Below are positions 7,145 to 13,691 of a DNA stretch of 43,986 nucleotides, one piece after another (positions within the stretch are counted from its first letter, which is position 1; every line of letters starts with the position of its first letter). The translations under genes were made by a program, and so were the position numbers. The stretch spans positions 1 to 43,986 of the forward strand of contig JAQICC010000205.1 of the NCBI GenBank assembly GCA_027858735.1, given 5' to 3'. The DNA is from Salinivirgaceae bacterium. Lineage in GTDB: Bacteria > Bacteroidota > Bacteroidia > Bacteroidales > SZUA-534. The notes under the pieces were generated by a model, which did no database searches, was not told the origin of the DNA, and saw nothing but the letters and a program-made list of their open reading frames with translations.

Positions 7145-8950
7145 TTAAAATAATTCAATATCACCGTCATCCATGTCGTATGACGATTCATTATCTTTAC
7201 TTGATTTATCCTCTGAATTTTGGCCTACGTCGAAAAGTCTGGCATGCACGTCACGCTCGCTTTTCATGGTATATAAATCTTTAATTCTATTTAGATATTC
7301 TTTATTATCACCTAAGATATGTTTTAAAGAATCATAGTTTACAATTTGGTTAATGGTGTTAAGTAATGATACAATTCCTTCTACAGTTTCTTTAAAATAG
7401 GTATAATATTCAATTTTTTTAATTGATTGTGTAATTTCGTCCGATATATGAGTACTTAGTTTTGCATATTCTTTTGTTTTTTGTTTAATTTCTTGCGATT
7501 TCTCTGTTAAATCTTCTATTGAACTATTTTCAATATAATGGTTTTGGATATCGGGTTTAAAACATTTAATGATATTCAATAAGAAATCAAGGTTTTGCGT
7601 GATATTATTTAAGTGCGTTTTTAGTGAATTTGAATTTATTTGAATATCAGAAAATAAGTGTGAAAGTCGCCGCATCAATTCTATTCCAAATGATTTATCA
7701 TTTGCATCTATTAGTTTTTCAAATTGACGTACTTCGGCACGTAGTGTTTTCTCGCTTTGAAAAAGCTTATTGAAATTGATTTTTAAGGTGTTGTAGTCTG
7801 TGTCAAGGTTTTTAATTTTTGTGTCCGATTCCTCCCAATTGGTACCCAATAGTTGATAATGCTTTTCAAAAACATCCTGGGCAACAACTATCTGATTTAC
7901 AAAAGTATCCTCAAAGCTTTGTGAGTTTTTGTGAATAGAATTGTAAAGCTTATCCATTGATTTCATTTCATGACCCACTTCAATAAGTTGGTTTGTTATT
8001 TTTTCAATCGATGTTTGATAATCTTTATTTGTATATAGTAATTGCGCTACCTGAATGTCAGTTATCTCAGGTATTTTAACAATGATATTCAATTGATCGT
8101 CTTGACTAGGTTTATTTAAATCAATATCATTGATCTCTTTTATGAGTTCATTTTGAGAGCTTTGAATATGCTCCATTTTTTGCCTAATGATGTCATGATA
8201 TTGTATATTAGTAATGACTTCACCTAAATAAGCAAAACTTTTTTGGGTATGATTATTTAAAGAATTTGAAAGATTTTCAGGAAGATATTCCCCAAAGGAC
8301 ATCCGTTTATAGTTGTTTAGAATTTTTTTAAGTTCTTCTTTAAGTTCCGTGTTATTCAAATTTTCATTTAGGCAAGAATTGTTTTTAAGGTCTATAATTT
8401 GTTCCAATACAGAGTCGCTTTGTAAATTAATATTGTTAAGCTGGTTATGTATGTCTTCAACACCATTTTCAATTTTAGAAATGGATTTTTGAAGTTCTTC
8501 AGCATTTTTAAGGTCAATGTAGTTTAAATGCAATTTTAAGTTGGCCAGAATGTATTTAAGGGTTGTTAGGTTCTGCTTAAAATTATTTACAGGTACAACC
8601 AATAAATCAAACGATGAATAGATGCACGTTAAATAGTGTTGTATTTTTAGGATATTAGAATCGGTATCGTTTAAAAGTTGAATTTGTGAAGCGTTTTTTT
8701 CTTTTATCTCCTGATGAATGGTGGGTAAGTCGGTATTAAAAAACACCGCAATTGCATTATTCGCCGATGAGATTTCTTTTATATTACTGTAATATTGTTT
8801 TAGTAGTTTGTTGAAATATAAAAAATCTTTGGAGGATATAGTGTGTAAAGAACCAATTTTATCATCAATTGAACTTAAAGTGGCTACAATTTTTTCGCGT
8901 GGAAAATTATCAAGAAACTCATTAATTATATTACTATTGTTATGGGTCAT
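7145..8950 (-). CDS. Large cytoplasmic coiled-coil protein with a CheZ-like DxxxQ motif
   Basis: A 601-residue Asn/Lys/Ile-rich, almost wholly helical protein without signal peptide or membrane segment. It lacks the methyl-accepting receptor hairpin, so it is not an MCP. At 249-263 it reads IQYHDIIRQKMEHIQ. The D253-x3-Q257 spacing and surrounding pattern match the active helix of the CheY-P phosphatase CheZ (FQDLTGQVIKRMMD). A second conserved-looking helix near the end carries DLYTMKSERDVHARLFD. After a Ser/Asp/Lys-rich linker the protein ends DMDDGDIELF, an acidic, Phe-terminated tail like the CheY-docking tail of CheZ. It precedes the STAS-cheY-cheA-cheW genes on the same strand, and no other phosphatase is visible. 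A phosphatase or signalling scaffold role is inference. Confidence 0.7.
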   Translation of the reverse strand: MTHNNSNIINEFLDNFPREKIVATLSSIDDKIGSLHTISSKDFLYFNKLLKQYYSNIKEISSANNAIAVFFNTDLPTIHQEIKEKNASQIQLLNDTDSNILKIQHYLTCIYSSFDLLVVPVNNFKQNLTTLKYILANLKLHLNYIDLKNAEELQKSISKIENGVEDIHNQLNNINLQSDSVLEQIIDLKNNSCLNENLNNTELKEELKKILNNYKRMSFGEYLPENLSNSLNNHTQKSFAYLGEVITNIQYHDIIRQKMEHIQSSQNELIKEINDIDLNKPSQDDQLNIIVKIPEITDIQVAQLLYTNKDYQTSIEKITNQLIEVGHEMKSMDKLYNSIHKNSQSFEDTFVNQIVVAQDVFEKHYQLLGTNWEESDTKIKNLDTDYNTLKINFNKLFQSEKTLRAEVRQFEKLIDANDKSFGIELMRRLSHLFSDIQINSNSLKTHLNNITQNLDFLLNIIKCFKPDIQNHYIENSSIEDLTEKSQEIKQKTKEYAKLSTHISDEITQSIKKIEYYTYFKETVEGIVSLLNTINQIVNYDSLKHILGDNKEYLNRIKDLYTMKSERDVHARLFDVGQNSEDKSSKDNESSYDMDDGDIELF

Positions 8951-9094
8951 GAAAATGGTTTTAGGGTTAACCGAAACTTCATTTATTCAATGAATATAAT
9001 AATAATAATTCAATATATTTTATATTATGTTATTATTATCCATGATAAATAATTCATATATTGGCATGTTTATTATCAGTTAAAATCCTATTGA

Positions 9095-9484
9095 ATGTCA
9101 AAACCCTTATTGCTTGTTGTCGACGATATTTTTGTAAATAGAATATTATTGGCAGAAATAATTTCAGAAATAAATTGTGAATGTAAATTAGCATCAAATG
9201 GCAAAGAAGCCATTGAAAAGTTGCGGACTCAAAAATTTGATATGGTATTGATGGATATTGAAATGCCAGTGATGAATGGATTGGAGACCACAAAGTATAT
9301 CCGGACAGAAATGGAGGAGTCTATTGCCAATACGCCCATTGTAGCTCTTACCGCCCATAATCCGGATGATTTTTTTGATGAGTTTAATGCGGCAGGCTTC
9401 GATGAATTGGTTACAAAACCTTATTTGATAAATAAGATTAAAGATATTGTAGAGAGATTTGTAGTTAAAAAAAGCCGCATTTAG
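9095..9484 (+). CDS. Single-domain response regulator
   Basis: A 129-residue receiver domain with no output domain: LLLVVDDIFVNRILLAEII (acidic pocket), phospho-acceptor D54 in VLMDIEMPVMNGLETTKYI, switch Thr in IVALTAHN and Lys in VTKPYL. The VNRILLAE and MDIEMPVMNGLE patterns are those of receivers usually attached to hybrid kinases rather than of CheY itself. It is divergent from the coiled-coil gene (144-base AT-rich gap) and stands at the edge of the chemotaxis locus, so it could be a second output or a phosphate sink. Its last codons form the left arm of a terminator. Confidence 0.9.
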   Translation: MSKPLLLVVDDIFVNRILLAEIISEINCECKLASNGKEAIEKLRTQKFDMVLMDIEMPVMNGLETTKYIRTEMEESIANTPIVALTAHNPDDFFDEFNAAGFDELVTKPYLINKIKDIVERFVVKKSRI

Positions 9485-9496
9485 CGGCTTTTTTTT
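9467..9496. terminator. Bidirectional intrinsic terminator
   Basis: AAAAAAAGCCGC, a 5-base loop, then GCGGCTTTTTTTT. It overlaps the last codons of the response regulator gene and lies 17 bases from the converging transketolase stop codon, so it can end transcription from both sides. Confidence 0.9.
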
Positions 9497-9512
9497 AATT
9501 TAAAACTTTTAT

Positions 9513-11552
9513 CTATTTTATTTCTTCTAAATAAATTTCAACTTGTTTTTTTACATTTTCAGCGGTATAGCCAAATTTTTCATCCAAAACTTTATAATTA
9601 GCTGAGTAACCAAAGTGATCTAGTCCGATTGATTTACCAAGAGGACCTACAAGGCCTTTTAATGTTGATGGTAGTCCTGCAGTTAATCCTAATGTAGGGA
9701 CATTTTTTGGTAAAATATCTTGCTGATATTCATTGCTTTGAGTTCTGAATAGTCCTTCAGAAATAGCAGAAACAATTTTTATTTTCAGTCCATTGTCTTG
9801 TTCAAGTAATTTTGCGCCACCAATTAGTGTTGATACCTCCGATCCGTTTGCCACTAGAATAATATCAGGATTATCAGCATCGATAACTGTATAAGCCCCT
9901 TTTTCCGCCTTAAGTGCACTTTCATACTTTGTCGTACCTTCAACAGGTAGATCGTCAATATTTTGGCGAGACAAAATTAAAGCTGTTGGTGTTTTTGTAT
10001 TTTCAAGAGCCATTTTCCAAGCAACCGTAGTTTCATTAGAATCGGCTGGTCGAAGTACTAATAAACTTGGATCACCCGAATGATTTTTAAGTTGTTCAAG
10101 CAGTCTAATTTGAGCTTCTTGCTCAATTGGTTGGTGTGTTGGGCCATCTTCTCCAACTCTAAACGCATCATGTGTCCAAATGTATTTTACGGGCAATTCC
10201 ATAAGTGCCGACATTCTAACAGCCGGTTTCATGTAATCTGAAAACACGAAAAATGTTCCGCAAGCTGCAAATACACCACCATGACTTACAATACCGTTGC
10301 AAATTGCAGCTAAAGTTAATTCAGCTACTCCGGCCTGTAAAAATTTACCGCTAAAATCACCTTTTTGCAATGCTTTGGTATATTTTAAATAACCATCAGT
10401 TTTATCTGAGTTAGATAAGTCGGCCGATGCAACAATCATGTTGTCAATGTTTTTTGCATACTCACCTAAAACAGTAGCCGATGCTGCACGTGTTGCATTA
10501 TTCTCTTTTTGTTTAATTGAAGCATAGTCAATAGTTGGAACCTGACCAGCTAAATAATTTTGTAATTTTTCTGCTAATTCAGGGTTTTGTTTTTCCCAAT
10601 TTGCTTGAATAGCTCGTTGCTCTTTTACAGATGCAGCTTTTTTCTTGCTTGCATCTTCATATATTTCAGCAACTTCTGGGAAAATAATAAATGGATTGCT
10701 CGAATTGCCACCTAAATTTTCAATGGTTTTTTCAAATGAAGCGCCAGCTGCCGAAATGGGTTGACCATGTGTTGAGCATTGACGTTCAAAATTGGTGCCA
10801 TTTGGAGTTAAAGCTCCTTTTCCCATAATGGTTTTTCCAATAATTAGCGTTGGTTTTGCCTTTTCAGCAATAGCTTTATCAAGTGCATTGCGAATTTCGT
10901 TGACATTGTTACCGTTAATGGTAATTACGTTCCATCCCCAAGCTTCATATTTTTTTGCTGTATCTTCAGATGTTACAGCATTGGTATCGGTTGATAATTG
11001 AATATCGTTTGAGTCGTAAAACATTATTAGGTTTGATAACCCTAAGTGTCCTGCAATTCGTCCTGCACCTTGCGATATTTCTTCTTGAATTCCACCGTCT
11101 GATATAAAAGTGTAAGTTTTATGAGCCATCCACTCGCCAAAGCGAGTTGCCAAAAAGCGTTCTGCAATTGCAGCTCCTACAGCCATAGTGTGTCCTTGTC
11201 CTAAGGGGCCAGATGTGTTTTCAATGCCTCTTTTAATATCACGTTCAGGATGTCCTGGAGTTACGCTACCCCATTGGCGGAAATTAGCAACATCTTCCAT
11301 GCTAAAGGTTCCGGTTAGGGCCAACTGAGAATAAAGCATTGGTGACATGTGCCCAGGATCAAGATAGAATCTGTCGCGAAAGTCCCATGAACGATCGCTG
11401 GGGTCGTAGTTTAAATACTCAGAGTAAAGAATGTTTATAAAATCGGCACCACCCATAGCTCCACCAGGATGACCTGATTTTGCTTGCTCTACCATTGCAG
11501 CTGATAAAATACGAATATTGTTTGCTGCTTTGTCTGCTGTTTTGTAACTCAT
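9513..11552 (-). CDS. tkt: Transketolase
   Basis: A thiamine-diphosphate enzyme of the non-oxidative pentose phosphate pathway that moves two-carbon units between ketoses and aldoses. From the ATG at 11552 it has 679 residues, the usual length. Visible motifs: SGHPGGAMGGADF near the N-terminus, GPLGQGHTMAVGAAIAERF, the cofactor-binding SDGGIQEEISQGAG region with DSNDIQ, and in the pyrimidine domain THDAFRVGEDGPTHQPIEQ with catalytic Glu and His residues. A TTG six codons upstream is a weaker alternative start. It is a single gene, convergent with the response regulator. A CAAAAATA sequence at 11617-11624 reads TATTTTTG on the coding strand and is a possible -7 box. Confidence 0.96.
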   Translation of the reverse strand: MSYKTADKAANNIRILSAAMVEQAKSGHPGGAMGGADFINILYSEYLNYDPSDRSWDFRDRFYLDPGHMSPMLYSQLALTGTFSMEDVANFRQWGSVTPGHPERDIKRGIENTSGPLGQGHTMAVGAAIAERFLATRFGEWMAHKTYTFISDGGIQEEISQGAGRIAGHLGLSNLIMFYDSNDIQLSTDTNAVTSEDTAKKYEAWGWNVITINGNNVNEIRNALDKAIAEKAKPTLIIGKTIMGKGALTPNGTNFERQCSTHGQPISAAGASFEKTIENLGGNSSNPFIIFPEVAEIYEDASKKKAASVKEQRAIQANWEKQNPELAEKLQNYLAGQVPTIDYASIKQKENNATRAASATVLGEYAKNIDNMIVASADLSNSDKTDGYLKYTKALQKGDFSGKFLQAGVAELTLAAICNGIVSHGGVFAACGTFFVFSDYMKPAVRMSALMELPVKYIWTHDAFRVGEDGPTHQPIEQEAQIRLLEQLKNHSGDPSLLVLRPADSNETTVAWKMALENTKTPTALILSRQNIDDLPVEGTTKYESALKAEKGAYTVIDADNPDIILVANGSEVSTLIGGAKLLEQDNGLKIKIVSAISEGLFRTQSNEYQQDILPKNVPTLGLTAGLPSTLKGLVGPLGKSIGLDHFGYSANYKVLDEKFGYTAENVKKQVEIYLEEIK

Positions 11553-11850
11553 TTTAGTTTTTTTTATCAATTTTAAATCAAATTCATCGATTTAAACCAA
11601 TCTTGTAAAATCACTGCAAAAATATCTTTTATTTGCATACCATCAATTATATAATATCATTTTGTCAATATTGTTATATTTTAAGTGTTATTTGGCATAA
11701 TATGAATATATCAAAAGTGAATAAAATTAGTTGCATTAGCAATATAGTGCATAATGAAAAATGCTGAAATACAGGAGTGTATAATAAGGTATGGGTGTGG
11801 ATAAAACTAAAATGTCCAAATTGTATTTATAGTATTTAAAAGCTAAATAG
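11553..11850. other. Intergenic region upstream of transketolase
   Basis: About 300 AT-rich bases between the transketolase start and the stop codon of the broken DUF427 gene. Apart from the possible transketolase -7 box at 11617-11624 (minus strand) I see no gene, RNA or strong repeat here. Confidence 0.5.
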
Positions 11851-12286
11851 TTATTCTGAAATCTTTGCTCCTTTCCAAAACGCTACATAGTCGGTTATAT
11901 GTTTTGCATCTTCAAAAGGAATTGGGTAATACCAAGCGGCATCAATGTTAATTTGGCCATTTACTGCAAGGCTATAGTATGATGCTTTGCCTTTCCATCC
12001 GCACATTGTGTGGGTGCACGACAAATTTCCCTAAATCGAAAAATATTGGCTTTCGTTATTCTACCCCGACCCTAAAGGGAGTCAACAAAAGCCAATATTT
12101 TTCGAAGTCCCCTTTAGGGGATCAAGGGGTAAAAAAAGGGAAATTTGTCGTACACCCCATTGTGTGAGTTTTGCTGGGGTTTAAAAATTTTTTATTTATT
12201 GATGATGGTGGGAAATAGTGATTTCCTTCAACAATAACTGTTTTATCACTCTCAGCAATAATTTGTTCGTTCCAAATGGCTTTCAT
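11851..12286 (-). pseudogene. DUF427-family gene interrupted by a MITE-like insertion
   Basis: Read on the minus strand, 12286 starts MKAIWNEQIIAESDKT, continues through GNHYFPPSSINKKFL and is cut after SKTHTM. The reading frame then enters inserted DNA and stops at 12122-12124. The rest of the family sequence resumes beyond the insertion as CGWKGKASYYSLAVNG, then DAAWYYPIPF and YVAFWKGAKISE, and ends at 11851. Removing the insertion plus one copy of the duplicated target (154 bases) leaves 282 bases, a perfect 93-residue DUF427 protein. The two halves show no other damage, so the disruption looks recent. A truncated 54-residue product could still be made. DUF427 has no firmly known function. 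Confidence 0.9.
12012..12157. mobile_element. MITE-like non-coding insertion with 20-bp terminal inverted repeats
   Basis: The ends are GGGTGCACGACAAATTTCCC and its complement with one mismatch (GGGTGTACG...). The element is flanked by a direct repeat, CATTGTGT(G), at 12004 and 12158. An inner 17-bp perfect inverted repeat, CGAAAAATATTGGCTTT, lies at 12037-12053 and 12088-12104, with CCCTAAAGGG-type sequence between and outside it. The element is about 146 bp, too short for a transposase, so it would need an enzyme supplied in trans. It splits the DUF427 gene. The 8 or 9 base target duplication is ambiguous by one G. Confidence 0.85.
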
Positions 12287-12389
12287 AATTCGTTTGTTAG
12301 ATGAATATTTTAAACAATTATTTTATGCTTTTGTTGAAGAGTGTTTTTTGTACAGAAACCTGACAATTAATTTTAAAAGGCGATATTTT

Positions 12390-12420
12390 TTTGCATAAAA
12401 AGTAATTAAACATATTTTTG
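12390..12420 (+). promoter_or_regulatory. Bacteroidota-type promoter of the START-domain gene
   Basis: TTTG at 12390-12393, a 19-base spacer, then TATTTTTG at 12413-12420 match the phylum's -33 TTTG and -7 TANNTTTG consensus exactly, 22 bases before the ATG. Confidence 0.7.
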
Positions 12421-12442
12421 TGGTCGATTTAAAAGTTAAAAT

Positions 12443-13090
12443 ATGTTAAATGTTTTTTTCAAATTTCTATTAACTGTGTTAATAGCCTCCACTTCAAGCT
12501 TTATTTTTGCTTCATATTACGACGAAGGATCAAGGTCAACTTGGGAAGTTGTTAATGAAGAAAACGGCATTCAAGTTTTAGAACGTTGGGTTACCAATGA
12601 CAAAAATCTTAAGGTTAAAGAACGTACAGGAAAAATGACATTAAATTGTTCCATTGAAGAGGTAATTAAATTAATAGCAGATGTTGAGCGAACACATTTA
12701 TGGATGTGCGATGTAGAATCGGTAAAAAAACTTAAAACCCTTAGCGATAATACTTGGTTTGTACACACCGTATTGGATACTCCATGGCCTTTTAGTAAAC
12801 AAGATATGGTGTCTAAGTATCAAATTGAAAGAGATGATGCAAACCATAGAGCAGTAGTTTTTATTAATAAAGAAGATAAGCTCTTACCCCCACAAAAAGA
12901 CATGGATCGCTTAGATACATTTGATGCAGAATGGGTGATTGAACAAGTAAAAGAAAACAAGGTTAAGGTAACCTTTACAACGAAGTCAACGCAACCTCCA
13001 AAGTATCCTTCATGGGCACAAGACCCCGTTGTGCGTAAGGTGTTTTTTAGTAATCTAAGAAATTTTAAAAGGGTTATTAATAAAGCGTAA
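12443..13090 (+). CDS. Secreted START-domain (SRPBCC fold) lipid-binding-like protein
   Basis: A 215-residue protein with an N-terminal signal peptide (FFKFLLTVLIASTSSFIFA, then SYYDEG). It is followed by a single START-type domain: WEVVNEENGIQVLERW, NCSIEEVIKLIADVERTHLW, LDTPWPFSKQDMVSKY and the C-terminal helix RKVFFSNLRNFKRVI. DTPWPFSxRD is the recognisable START signature and forms part of the hydrophobic cavity. Such proteins bind lipids or other hydrophobic ligands; the ligand cannot be told from sequence. It has its own promoter and terminator, so it is a single-gene unit. Confidence 0.85.
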   Translation: MLNVFFKFLLTVLIASTSSFIFASYYDEGSRSTWEVVNEENGIQVLERWVTNDKNLKVKERTGKMTLNCSIEEVIKLIADVERTHLWMCDVESVKKLKTLSDNTWFVHTVLDTPWPFSKQDMVSKYQIERDDANHRAVVFINKEDKLLPPQKDMDRLDTFDAEWVIEQVKENKVKVTFTTKSTQPPKYPSWAQDPVVRKVFFSNLRNFKRVINKA

Positions 13091-13108
13091 GAAACACACA
13101 ATGTACAG

Positions 13109-13140
13109 AATGCCAATCTATTAAAGCTTGGCATTTTTTT
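13109..13140 (+). terminator. Intrinsic terminator of the START-domain gene
   Basis: AATGCCAA, an 11-base loop, TTGGCATT and a run of T, starting 19 bases after the stop codon. Confidence 0.85.
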
Positions 13141-13155
13141 GTTTAAATATTCCGA

Positions 13156-13211
13156 AACTTATAATTAAATTAAATAACTTACAAATAAGTTTGATAACTT
13201 AATATTAAGTT
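13156..13211. promoter_or_regulatory. Three phased operator-like dyads upstream of blaI
   Basis: Three 16-base dyads start at 13156, 13176 and 13196, exactly 20 bases apart: AACTTATAATTAAATT, AACTTACAAATAAGTT and AACTTAATATTAAGTT. The half-site is AACTTA/TAAGTT; the second and third have perfect half-sites and the first has one mismatch. A spacing of two helical turns would put bound dimers on one face of the DNA. They overlap the promoter of the BlaI-like gene, so autoregulation by that repressor is the natural reading (inference). Confidence 0.75.
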
Positions 13212-13220
13212 GTAGTTTTG
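13190..13220 (+). promoter_or_regulatory. Promoter of the blaI-blaR1 pair
   Basis: TTTG at 13190-13193, 19 bases, TAGTTTTG at 13213-13220: an exact Bacteroidota promoter. Operator dyad 2 touches the -33 element and dyad 3 fills the spacer, so repressor binding would block polymerase. Confidence 0.7.
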
Positions 13221-13249
13221 TTTTGCTGATTAATTAAAACTCAATAGTG

Positions 13250-13627
13250 ATGATAACTTTAACAAAAGCTGAAGAACGGATAATGCAAATATTGTGGAAC
13301 ATAAATAAAGGATTCGTTAAAGATATTCAAGTTGAATTTCCTGATCCTAAACCGCCCTACAATACGGTTTCAACAATTGTTAGAGTATTAGCGAAAAAGG
13401 AAATAATAGCATTTAATAAATATGGAAATACCTATGAGTATTTTCCACTTATCTCGAAAGAGGCGTATAGTGAATCGCAAATGAGAAATTTGGTGAAGAA
13501 TTATTATAACAATTCATTTAAAAAGGTGGTGAACTTTTTTTCTGAAAGTAAAAACCTTGATGTGAATGAGCTTGATGAAGTATTAAAAATGCTTGAAGAG
13601 TTAAAGGAGAAGAAAAAGAATTCTTGA
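13250..13627 (+). CDS. BlaI/MecI/CopY-family transcriptional repressor
   Basis: A 125-residue winged-helix repressor. ITLTKAEERIMQILWN is the family start, KPPYNTVSTIVRVLAKKEII is the recognition helix region, and FNKYGNTYEYFPLISKEAY is the wing. The C-terminal helical part (about 75-125) provides dimerisation. Family members bind dyads as dimers and are cleaved after a BlaR1-type membrane protease is triggered. A GTG directly before the ATG is an alternative start. It is followed after 64 bases by a BlaR1-type protease gene, and three phased dyads lie upstream, so it should repress its own operon. No beta-lactamase or other target gene lies next to it. Confidence 0.93.
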   Translation: MITLTKAEERIMQILWNINKGFVKDIQVEFPDPKPPYNTVSTIVRVLAKKEIIAFNKYGNTYEYFPLISKEAYSESQMRNLVKNYYNNSFKKVVNFFSESKNLDVNELDEVLKMLEELKEKKKNS

Positions 13628-13691
13628 TTATTTTGAACAAATGATTTATCCACTACTGGTTTATGAATAGGTGGGGTTATATGAGATAATA

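Noticed and set aside
7145-8950. Coiled-coil protein as a soluble chemoreceptor
   Set aside because: The methyl-accepting signalling hairpin with its conserved Glu/Ala-rich tip is absent, so an MCP annotation is not supported.
11979-12167. A 62-codon plus-strand open frame
   Set aside because: It lies across the MITE-like insertion and the antisense of the DUF427 gene. Its frame is an accident of the insertion, with no recognisable protein pattern.
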